Part shown: one piece after another, positions 57,504 to 64,000 of the stretch
Layout: each line of letters begins with the position of its first letter
Numbering within the stretch: position 1 is the first letter of the stretch
Notes under the pieces: generated by a model
Databases searched by the model: none
Seen by the model: the letters and a program-made list of their open reading frames with translations, nothing else
Told to the model about the DNA's origin: nothing
DNA from: JBLNBN01 sp050260015
GTDB lineage: Bacteria > Bacteroidota > Ignavibacteria > Kapaibacteriales > UBA2268
DNA length: 64,000 bases
Assembly: GCA_050260015.1 (NCBI GenBank)
Contig: JBLNBN010000028.1
Location: 1 to 64,000 of the forward strand
Direction: 5' to 3'
Program-made: the position numbers and the translations under genes

Positions 57504-58358
57504 TTACTCCCATTCTAGTTTATGTTCGATAATGAATTCGCTTAGAGTAGTCGGCTTTCTTCCGATCAGTCTTTCCAGGGTGGAGACGCTTGCCTCGGTT
57601 TTTCCGGCCTTGGCCAGCTCGTTATAAGCAAGCGCAGCGATCACGTAGGAGAGCGGATGCTCCTCGTTTCGCTTAACCCATAGGAACTCGGGAATAGAGG
57701 GGTTCTTGTACATTATTTGCCGCCCAAGCGCGTTGGATAATTCCTTAGCGATGTTCTCATAACTGGTTGATTCGGCGCCGGTTAATTCGTAAGTCTTGCT
57801 GAGATGCCCGTCCTCCGTTAAGGTAACGGCGGCGGCTTCGGCCAGGTCCCTTATATCGATATAACTCGCCTTTTTTGAATAGGAGGGTATAAAAAGTATG
57901 TTGTCTGATTTTATCTCGTTTCGGTGTATTTCGATTAAGTTCTGCATAAATAAGGAAGGTCGCAGAAATGTATAAGGTATCCATCGCCTGATGATAAATT
58001 GCTCTATTTTGGAATGCGGCAATTGAGGATCTTTGTCCGCTCCCTGGATCGATAAAAATACCGCTTGAGTAAGGTTTTGATCGGAAAGGAATTCTAAAAA
58101 AGGTTCCATATCCCGCCGAACGTTAAACAACCTCGAAGGTCGAATCAGGAATATCTTATCAACGCCGTTCATGGCTTCGGCCCATGTATAGCTATCCGTT
58201 ATGTCCAAATGCCTGCATTCGAGGCCCCGCTTCTGAAAGTCTTGTAACTCGTCTATATTTCTCGCGGCAGCTACGGCCTCTGCGCCGCGTTTTAACAGGC
58301 TTTCCAAAACTGCCCAGCCGACGCTACCGGATGCTCCGACAACTATTATTTTTTGCAT
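57504..58358 (-). CDS. NmrA/SDR-like NAD(P)-binding protein
   Basis: 284 aa. The Rossmann loop GASGSVGWAVLESLLKRG starts at residue 8; NmrA-like blocks follow (HLDITDSYTWAEAMNGVDKI, HSKIEQFIIRRWIPYTFLRP, YIDIRDLAEAAAVTL). Atypical SDR proteins of this type include QOR2-like quinone reductases and redox sensors; the Tyr-xxx-Lys pair is not obvious. It lies directly upstream of marR and has a clear promoter about 57 nt before its ATG. Confidence 0.88.
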   Translation of the reverse strand: MQKIIVVGASGSVGWAVLESLLKRGAEAVAAARNIDELQDFQKRGLECRHLDITDSYTWAEAMNGVDKIFLIRPSRLFNVRRDMEPFLEFLSDQNLTQAVFLSIQGADKDPQLPHSKIEQFIIRRWIPYTFLRPSLFMQNLIEIHRNEIKSDNILFIPSYSKKASYIDIRDLAEAAAVTLTEDGHLSKTYELTGAESTSYENIAKELSNALGRQIMYKNPSIPEFLWVKRNEEHPLSYVIAALAYNELAKAGKTEASVSTLERLIGRKPTTLSEFIIEHKLEWE

Positions 58359-58414
58359 TTACGCCGCTCATTAATAAAAATAGCAATTTCTGATTTGGCA
58401 GTACTTATTTATAA

Positions 58415-58444
58415 CAAATATAATAAAACTCGTTGATTGGGCAA
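58415..58444 (-). promoter_or_regulatory. Bacteroidota-type promoter for the NmrA-like/marR pair
   Basis: On the minus strand TTG (58444-58442), 19 nt, TATATTTG (58422-58415). The -7 element is exact. Start near 58408, about 50 nt before the ATG; a MarR operator could overlap this interval. Confidence 0.5.
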
Positions 58445-58458
58445 CCAAATTATTTTAC

Positions 58459-58490
58459 AAAAAAGGGCGATAATTAATTTCATCGCCCTT
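58459..58490 (-). terminator. Terminator after the five-repeat lipoprotein gene
   Basis: AAGGGCGAT/ATCGCCCTT form a 9-bp stem with a ten-base loop; on the minus strand TTTTTTG follows. It lies 43 nt past the stop. Confidence 0.85.
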
Positions 58491-58532
58491 ACATACTACG
58501 TTCTTATGTGTGATTTTTGAATCGATATTATT

Positions 58533-60263
58533 TCATTGTTTCGTTAATCTGATCGTTTCAGTGATAGTTTTGCATTCGTTGAAGGTGAATTCTACCGTTT
58601 TAGTAACGTAACCGTCTTTCTTAAATACTACTTCGTATTTAACCGGGGCGCAAAGTCCCTCGGCGACGGCCCAGCCTTCCGCGTTTGTATTTGGATCGCT
58701 GATTAGCTGGTCATTTTTGTAGATTTCAACGCGAACCCCGCTGAGATTTATTTCCGTGCCTGCTTCCTGGACGCGCAGCTTTAGCTTAGCCGTGCAGCAT
58801 GTGTCAGGAACATTCTTAACTAATACTTTGGTATACTCCAGGGTATCGTTGCAACCGAGCTCGAAGCCGTATTCGGCTTCCTTGTATCCTTCGAGCTTAA
58901 AGCTGAACGCATACTTGCCCGGGCACATCTTCGTTAATGCGTATCCTCCGTCATCGTTCGTCTTGAATTCTCCAAGGACTGTCGAGCCCTTCCAGAGCTT
59001 AATACTTACGTTGCGCAGGTACTCGCCTTCGGAGTTCTTAACCCTAAGATATACCACGCCGTTGCAGCAGCTGTCGGAATTTTCCTTGCTAAGGTATTTC
59101 TCGACTTCCTTGTTGTCGTTGCAGCCGAGCTCGACCTGGAATTCGATATGCTTGTATTGTTCTTTAAAGATGTCAAGGCCGTAAGTTCCTTCGCAAAGGT
59201 TTTCGAAAAGAACGTAACCGTTTTCCGAAATTTTGCTCGTAATCTGCTTGCCGTTCTTCCAGAGTACTACCTTAGCGCCGTTTATTGGAATATCGGTCCC
59301 GGCGACTCTTGGAAGCACCTTTAGCTTGCCGTGGCAGCAGCTGTCTTCCGCCGGTTTTGGAGTTAATTTCTTTACTAGCTCCAGCGTGTCGTTGCAACCT
59401 AATTCGAACTCGAATTCGCCGCCTTTATAGCCGTCCTTGGAGTAACTAAATGAGTACTTGCCGGGGCACATGCTTGTGAAGGTATAAACGCCGTTAGCGT
59501 CAGTCTTGCCCTCGCGTACGTCGCCGCCTATCTTCTTCAATCTGAAATTTACTTCTTTAAGCGATTGGCCGTCGCCGTTCTGCGAAACGAAGTATACGAC
59601 GCCGTGGCAGCAGCTGTCGCCCTGGCCGTTTTCCTTGGTGTCTATGTATACTTTAACGACTTTCGGGTCGCAATTTTCTATGGTAAAATCTTCCTCTACA
59701 ACCTTATAGCCGTCCTTAGCGACGCGGATCCAATACTTCATAAAGCATAGATTTTCGAAAACGGCTTTGCCGTTCTCGCCCGTTTGAAGGACCTTCAACG
59801 TGACGTTGCCTACGCTAAGCTTTACCTGCGCGTTTTGAACGGCGGAGGAATCGCTCTTTTTAAATACCTGGACCTCGAGCTTGCCGCAGCAACTATCGTT
59901 TTGCAATTTGATGGGGAATTTCTTTTGCGATTTGTTAAAGAAGTTTTTAAGCTTCTCGCGGATTGCGGAAAAGTCCTTATGAACGACCAATAGCGAGTAT
60001 TTGTCGACCGGTCCTACGATTGAACTTAATGTAAAGGCGCCGCCTGCGTCCGTTAGCGTGGAGTCAATTACGGCGTCGGTTTCGTCGACTACCCCGACAA
60101 ATGCGTCTTTCACCGGTACGCCGGAATCGTCTATTATTGTCCCGGTAAGCTTTTGAGCTTCAGGATTCTCTATCGGAGAATCGTCGCAGGAGAAAATAGA
60201 AGCTGAAATTGCGAGCAGAAATGCGAATAAAGCTATTCTGCTAAATCTGTGAAAATGCTCCAT
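58533..60263 (-). CDS. Lipoprotein with a carboxypeptidase-regulatory-like domain and five four-cysteine repeats
   Basis: 576 aa. Lipoprotein signal ends IFSC (Cys26). Residues about 35-120 form a CarboxypepD_reg/transthyretin-like beta domain (KLTGTIIDDSGVPVKDAFVG). Then come five repeats of about 90 residues, each starting with a CC pair: 125-126, 218-219, 309-310, 399-400 and 489-490. In each, a third Cys follows after 47-48 residues (LC or MC, before a short PGKY or EGTY-like turn) and a fourth after 24-26 more (CND or similar). Each repeat reads as a Cna-B/prealbumin-like unit probably locked by two disulfides. This looks like a rigid, surface-exposed or periplasmic stalk. It is closed by a terminator. 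No known named family recognised. Confidence 0.8.
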   Translation of the reverse strand: MEHFHRFSRIALFAFLLAISASIFSCDDSPIENPEAQKLTGTIIDDSGVPVKDAFVGVVDETDAVIDSTLTDAGGAFTLSSIVGPVDKYSLLVVHKDFSAIREKLKNFFNKSQKKFPIKLQNDSCCGKLEVQVFKKSDSSAVQNAQVKLSVGNVTLKVLQTGENGKAVFENLCFMKYWIRVAKDGYKVVEEDFTIENCDPKVVKVYIDTKENGQGDSCCHGVVYFVSQNGDGQSLKEVNFRLKKIGGDVREGKTDANGVYTFTSMCPGKYSFSYSKDGYKGGEFEFELGCNDTLELVKKLTPKPAEDSCCHGKLKVLPRVAGTDIPINGAKVVLWKNGKQITSKISENGYVLFENLCEGTYGLDIFKEQYKHIEFQVELGCNDNKEVEKYLSKENSDSCCNGVVYLRVKNSEGEYLRNVSIKLWKGSTVLGEFKTNDDGGYALTKMCPGKYAFSFKLEGYKEAEYGFELGCNDTLEYTKVLVKNVPDTCCTAKLKLRVQEAGTEINLSGVRVEIYKNDQLISDPNTNAEGWAVAEGLCAPVKYEVVFKKDGYVTKTVEFTFNECKTITETIRLTKQ

Positions 60264-60375
60264 AATGCCCTCTATAGAAAAGAAAAATTGTTTTTGTCAT
60301 CCTAACATCTAATATAAACAAATGAACTGTGATTTTGTTACGATTATATTTTTTTAATATGTATTTTTTTTTCAA

Positions 60376-60405
60376 TTTGCCTCCAAAAATTTTTACGTAA
60401 TTTTG
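60376..60405 (+). promoter_or_regulatory. Bacteroidota-type promoter for the mltG operon
   Basis: TTTG (60376-60379), 18 nt, TAATTTTG (60398-60405). Both elements are exact. Start near 60412 leaves a leader of about 19 nt, and no Shine-Dalgarno sequence is visible before the ATG at 60431. Confidence 0.5.
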
Positions 60406-60430
60406 GGAATATTATTTGACGCATTAGTAA

Positions 60431-61489
60431 ATGGCATTAAAAAAGAACATTTCCCGCAAAAAAAACGTTAATATCGCTTGGATTACGGCGTTAATATTAC
60501 TTACGATCGCCCTTTTGGGCGCGTCGGCTTATTTCTTTCTGGATTACTCCCTGAACAAGAGAGTGTCGCCAGACCGCGAAATAATTTTCACCGCGCCAAA
60601 AGGTTCGTCAATTTCCGAGGCGATCTCGCAGGCAGGCAAGGTCGGCGCCCTTCGGCCGCGATGGCTTTTTTCGTTTGCCGGCCAGGTCTATTCGCGCTTC
60701 TCCGGGAAGCCGCTTTTAGCGGGCGAGTACAGGATCCCCCGCGGCGCGCCTAACAAGGAAATATTCAAGACGCTATTTACCGGCAAATACCTCTACACTG
60801 GCCGCGTCACTTTCCCGGAAGGCATTACGTTAAAGCGATTCGCTTCGCTATTAAAGCAAAAGTCGATCGTAGACTCCGCGGAGTTCATGCGTTGGGCCCG
60901 GAAGGATTCTCTTTTAAGGGCGAGAGGCATTACCGCGCGAACCGCCGAAGGCTATTTAATGCCCTCGACCTATCGCTTCGCCGAGCATAGCTCGCCGCGA
61001 AGGACGCTCGACTTCCTGCTGGACGAGCAGGAAAAAGTCTGGCAGGAGCTTATAAGCAAGGCGGGCGCCCAGACAATGACGAAGCACGAGATCTTAACGC
61101 TCGCTTCCATAGTCGAGGCGGAGACATCGGTTCCCGAGGAGCGCCCAAGGGTGGCGGGAGTATACTTAAACAGGTTGCGCCGCGGATGGCTCCTGCAGGC
61201 GGATCCTACCGTGCAATACGCTCTCGGCGAGGATAAGTCGCGCGTGCTTTTGCGCGACCTTGAAATAGACAGCCCATACAATACGTATAAATATAAGGGC
61301 TTGCCGCCGGGACCTATTAACTCCCCAAGCAAGAGTTCGATACTGGCCGCGCTCGCGCCGGAAACAAATGATTATTTATATTTCGTCGCGGTCGGCGACG
61401 GCTCCGGGAGGCATAACTTCGCGCGCACTGCCGCCGAGCATGCCAATTACGTAAGAATTTTCAGAAGGAATAGAAATGCAAACAACTAA
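60431..61489 (+). CDS. mltG: Endolytic transglycosylase MltG
   Basis: 352 aa. One membrane span near residues 15-36, a LysM-like region, then the YceG/MltG domain. LTLASIVEAETSVPEERPRV carries the expected catalytic Glu in EAE, and VYLNRLRRGWLLQADPTVQY and GLPPGPINSPSKSSILAAL complete the signature. It cuts nascent glycan strands at the inner membrane and limits their length. It overlaps the next gene by 14 nt, whose ribosome site lies inside it. Confidence 0.94.
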   Translation: MALKKNISRKKNVNIAWITALILLTIALLGASAYFFLDYSLNKRVSPDREIIFTAPKGSSISEAISQAGKVGALRPRWLFSFAGQVYSRFSGKPLLAGEYRIPRGAPNKEIFKTLFTGKYLYTGRVTFPEGITLKRFASLLKQKSIVDSAEFMRWARKDSLLRARGITARTAEGYLMPSTYRFAEHSSPRRTLDFLLDEQEKVWQELISKAGAQTMTKHEILTLASIVEAETSVPEERPRVAGVYLNRLRRGWLLQADPTVQYALGEDKSRVLLRDLEIDSPYNTYKYKGLPPGPINSPSKSSILAALAPETNDYLYFVAVGDGSGRHNFARTAAEHANYVRIFRRNRNANN

Positions 61490-62408
61490 CGGTTCATACA
61501 ACGCTCTACCCGAAACTCTCCCTTTGGAGAGCAATTTCCTCGCTATCGAGGAAGAATACTCGAATTATAAAAATTCCCAGATAGCGATCATTTCAGCTCC
61601 GTTCGAGCAAACCGTCAGCTACGGCGGGGGCGCAGAATACGGTCCCGAGGCTATCCTAAAAGCTTCCGCCTACGTCGAGTTCTACGACGAGGAATTCGAA
61701 CGCGAGCTATGCAACGATCGCGGAATAGCCACGCTCGCCCCAATCGATTTTGGTGAAGCGAGGGACCTGGCGGCGCTTGAAATGATCGAATCGCAATGCA
61801 AACGCGCGCTCGACGACGGTAAATTCGTCGTTACGCTCGGCGGAGAGCATACTATTTCCTTCGCGCCTATACGCGCGCACTACGAAAAGTACCCTGAAAT
61901 GAGCGTTCTGCATTTCGACGCGCATTCCGACCTGCGCGTCGAGTACGAGGGCTCGCCCTATTCCCACGCTTGCGTTATGTCCCGCGTCGCCGATTTCTTC
62001 CCGCCGGAGCGAATCACTCAAATTGGAATACGAGCGCAGTGCAAGGAAGAGGCCCAGTTTATCCGCGAGCGCAAGGTAAATACTTTCTTTGCCTACGCTA
62101 TCCGTCGCGGCGATTACGGCGCCGATTGGGTAAAGAAAGCCGTTGCCACGCTTGCTAAGCAGGTTTACATTACGTTCGACGTCGACTGCTTCGATCCGTC
62201 GATAATGCCGACTACGGGCACGCCCGAGCCTAACGGCCTGCTTTACGAGGAAGCGTTGGCTATCTTCCGTGAAATCGTCGCCTCCGGGCGCGAAATAATC
62301 GGGTTCGACGTCGTGGAGCTGGCCCCCGTAGAAGGAATTCACCATACGGACCTGACGACGGCGCGGCTTGTTTATAAACTCTTGAACGTGACCTTTTCAA
62401 ACAAATGA
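61476..62408 (+). CDS. speB: Agmatinase/ureohydrolase
   Basis: 310 aa. The binuclear manganese site is shown by GGEHT, HFDAHSDLR, and TFDVDCFDPS. GTPEPNGLLYEEAL is the usual closing motif. GGEHT-type members are mostly agmatinases, which release urea from agmatine to give putrescine; arginase or guanidinobutyrase remain possible. Starts within mltG behind AGAAGGA and its ATGA stop-start overlaps the following permease gene. Confidence 0.88.
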   Translation: MQTTNGSYNALPETLPLESNFLAIEEEYSNYKNSQIAIISAPFEQTVSYGGGAEYGPEAILKASAYVEFYDEEFERELCNDRGIATLAPIDFGEARDLAALEMIESQCKRALDDGKFVVTLGGEHTISFAPIRAHYEKYPEMSVLHFDAHSDLRVEYEGSPYSHACVMSRVADFFPPERITQIGIRAQCKEEAQFIRERKVNTFFAYAIRRGDYGADWVKKAVATLAKQVYITFDVDCFDPSIMPTTGTPEPNGLLYEEALAIFREIVASGREIIGFDVVELAPVEGIHHTDLTTARLVYKLLNVTFSNK

Positions 62409-63628
62409 AATCAACGCTTGTAAACTTTATTTCGCGTAGATTTATGCGCAGCGGCTCGAAGAATCGCTTTTTGGGATTTATTCGCGCAGTAGCTCTGCTC
62501 AGCGTAATGTTTGGAAGCATGGCGCTGATCGTTTCGCTCGCGGCGCTCGAGGGCTTCGATACGGAGCTCCGCGAGAACGCGGTAAAGTTTACTTCCCATA
62601 TTACTGTCCGTTCGTTCGGCAACAACCCGATGCCCCACCGCAACTTGACGACGGGGTGGATTAAAAGCCATTTCCCGGAGGTGACGGAGGCCAAATCAAT
62701 AATTGAACGCGAGGGGCTTGCGCGCAGCCGCAAGGGCGTGGAAGGCGTAAACATTCGCGGCGTGGAAGCTACCCCGGGCGAAGCGCTTAAATTGATCTCC
62801 GGCAAATCGGGCTTCGATTCTCCAAACGCCAGGGAAGCTTTCATCGGGCAACGGCTTGCGGAGAAATTGGACGTAAAGGCGGGCGACAGCCTGGTGGTTT
62901 TCGCCCTCGTTTCCCAGGATTACCATACTGGCGAGCTTCCCGAGACCAGGATTATGAAGTTTAAATTGATCGGCACGTACCGCAGCGGCATGGCGCAATA
63001 CGACGACCTATTTATTTATATCCCGATTAACTCCGCGGCGTCCCTTTTCGAGATTGCTCCTACTTCGGCAACGACATTCGAGTTAAAGCTGAAGGATATT
63101 ACGCTCGCTCCCGAGAGCGCACGCAGGATAGAATCGCAGCTCGGCATGCCCTACTTCGCTACGACTGTTTACCAAATGCATAATTCCATATTCGCATGGA
63201 TTGACCTTCAAAAGGAGCCGATCCCGATAGTATTGGCGCTTATTAGTCTCGTCGCAATGATGAACATAGTTACCGCTCTCCTGATAGCGGTCGTCGAGAA
63301 GACGCATTCAATCGGCATATTACGCGCTCTTGGGCTTCGCCGGCGCGATTTAATAGGCGTATTCCTATCGCAGGGCGGGTTCATAGGATTTGCCGGTTCG
63401 ATCGCCGGCTGCGCTTTGGCTCTCGCCTTTTCCCTCGTGCAAAAGCATTACGAGCTGATCTCGCTGAAGGGAGATATTTATTTCCTCGACGCGCTGCCGA
63501 TCGAAATAGTTCCGTGGCACTACGCGCTCGTTATTTCCGCGTCGTTCGCCCTTTCGCTCGCCGCCACGCTAATCCCCGCATATATCGCCAGCAGGATAAG
63601 CCCGGTCCGGGCTATTAGATTTAATTAA
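62405..63628 (+). CDS. ABC transporter permease, LolC/LolE-FtsX type
   Basis: 407 aa. One N-terminal span, a periplasmic MacB_PCD-like domain (about 45-260) and three C-terminal spans, the layout of LolC/LolE. FLGFIRAVALLSVMFGSMAL and the C-terminal VEKTHSIGILRALGLRRRDL are diagnostic of the family. It probably releases lipoproteins from the inner membrane toward LolA, using an ATPase (LolD) encoded elsewhere. Starts in the ATGA overlap with speB. Confidence 0.87.
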   Translation: MKSTLVNFISRRFMRSGSKNRFLGFIRAVALLSVMFGSMALIVSLAALEGFDTELRENAVKFTSHITVRSFGNNPMPHRNLTTGWIKSHFPEVTEAKSIIEREGLARSRKGVEGVNIRGVEATPGEALKLISGKSGFDSPNAREAFIGQRLAEKLDVKAGDSLVVFALVSQDYHTGELPETRIMKFKLIGTYRSGMAQYDDLFIYIPINSAASLFEIAPTSATTFELKLKDITLAPESARRIESQLGMPYFATTVYQMHNSIFAWIDLQKEPIPIVLALISLVAMMNIVTALLIAVVEKTHSIGILRALGLRRRDLIGVFLSQGGFIGFAGSIAGCALALAFSLVQKHYELISLKGDIYFLDALPIEIVPWHYALVISASFALSLAATLIPAYIASRISPVRAIRFN

Positions 63629-63676
63629 TTTTTTATTTCCGCCACCAATAATTTTCTTTTATAAGTATAAAAGAAA

Positions 63677-63701
63677 ACGTATATTTGCCTTTATTATACG
63701 T
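63677..63701 (+). promoter_or_regulatory. Promoter -7 element within an inverted repeat upstream of the LTD gene
   Basis: TATATTTG (63680-63687) matches TAnnTTTG exactly, although the -33 region is weak. ACGTATA (63677-63683) and TATACGT (63695-63701) are perfect inverted copies 11 nt apart, flanking the expected start site near 63694, so a repressor could sit here. Confidence 0.35.
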
Positions 63702-63718
63702 AAAGTTATCGAGGTTTT

Positions 63719-64000
63719 ATGAAAGCGGCGATATTCTTTTTCGTTTTAATTTCATTCGTTCGTTCATTGGGCGCGCCAATTATCATTAACGAAGCTTTCC
63801 CCGCGCCGACGGCTCCGGAGCCCGAATGGATCGAGATATTCAATCGCTCCGAGATGTCGGTCGAGCTCTCCAATTATTTAATCGGGGACGCGAAAACTCT
63901 TAAGCCGCTCCCTTCGCTATCTCTTCCTGCCTGCGGCTACGCGTTAATTACCAAGGATACAAACGCTTTAAAAGCGGCTCGCTCTATCCCGGCGGGCGCC
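63719..64000 (+). CDS. Secreted lamin-tail-domain protein, N-terminal part
   Basis: Open frame from ATG 63719 to the window edge (94 codons). Signal peptide AAIFFFVLISFVRSLGAPI, then a lamin tail domain (IINEAFPAPTAPEPEWIEIF, SVELSNYLIGDAKTLKPL). GAGG is four bases before the start. LTD modules at the N-terminus of FCB secreted proteins often precede other adhesion domains and a T9SS tail; the rest is beyond the window. Confidence 0.8.
   Translation, partial: MKAAIFFFVLISFVRSLGAPIIINEAFPAPTAPEPEWIEIFNRSEMSVELSNYLIGDAKTLKPLPSLSLPACGYALITKDTNALKAARSIPAGA

Noticed and set aside
1..64000. CRISPR array, insertion sequence, prophage or defence island
   Set aside because: No regularly spaced repeats, transposase, integrase or phage structural genes were found on either strand.

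Overview
The window looks like chromosomal DNA from a free-living Gram-negative member of the FCB group, most like a Kapabacteria/Ignavibacteria/Chlorobi-type lineage (inference, not a proven placement). Supporting signs: at least six exported proteins end in a type IX secretion (Por) C-terminal sorting domain; there are lipoproteins, TatC, a cytochrome bd oxidase, ClpC and a MltG/MltD-type murein set; and several genes are preceded by a Bacteroidota-style promoter (TTTG or TTG, 18-20 nt, TAnnTTTG). I see no rRNA, CRISPR array, insertion sequence or prophage. One tRNA (Pro, TGG) is present.

Layout. 0-3.3 kb: 5' part of a large surface protein, a secreted CocE-like hydrolase and a VOC protein, all on the minus strand. 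3.5-6 kb: a lipoprotein cytochrome with ten CXXCH haem motifs followed by a lipoprotein with two rhodanese domains, probably an envelope redox/sulfur module. 6-17 kb: gcvPA, clpC, a very large chemoreceptor, an MscS channel, a lytic transglycosylase and a small membrane protein, mostly single genes closed by clear terminators. 17-26 kb: a PAS histidine kinase/NarL-type regulator pair, then a tight housekeeping run ssb-HAD-cmk-ispH-(secreted nuclease)-recO-CNNM protein. 26-30.4 kb: a REC-PAS-kinase giant, then a TetR regulator with a GIY-YIG-like gene, then tRNA-Pro. 30.4-33.6 kb: minus-strand doxX-comF-isochorismatase-ftsB-ROK kinase. 33.6-41.2 kb: cydAB, a membrane pyrophosphatase behind a sigma-54-like promoter, a second CNNM protein, tatC and a DUF374 acyltransferase.

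41.2-50.8 kb is the accessory part: two tandem AT-rich BNR/propeller T9SS proteins, a cysteine-rich secreted gene interrupted by an in-frame TAA, about 1.1 kb of gene-free DNA with hairpins and REP-like motifs, a short orphan S24 peptidase, and a subtilisin with T9SS tail. 50.8-64 kb: mfd, a gingipain-like secreted protein whose catalytic dyad looks replaced, a NmrA-like/MarR pair, a lipoprotein made of five regular four-cysteine repeats, mltG-speB-lolC/E-type permease, and the start of a lamin-tail-domain protein.

Functionally the window couples respiration (cytochrome bd, multihaem cytochrome, pyrophosphatase) and cell-envelope maintenance with a large exported proteome. The T9SS machinery itself is not here. 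The most unusual items are the interrupted cysteine-rich gene, the five-repeat CC/C/C lipoprotein, the multihaem cytochrome-rhodanese pair, the altered gingipain-like protein and the GIY-YIG-like protein that lacks both signature tyrosines.
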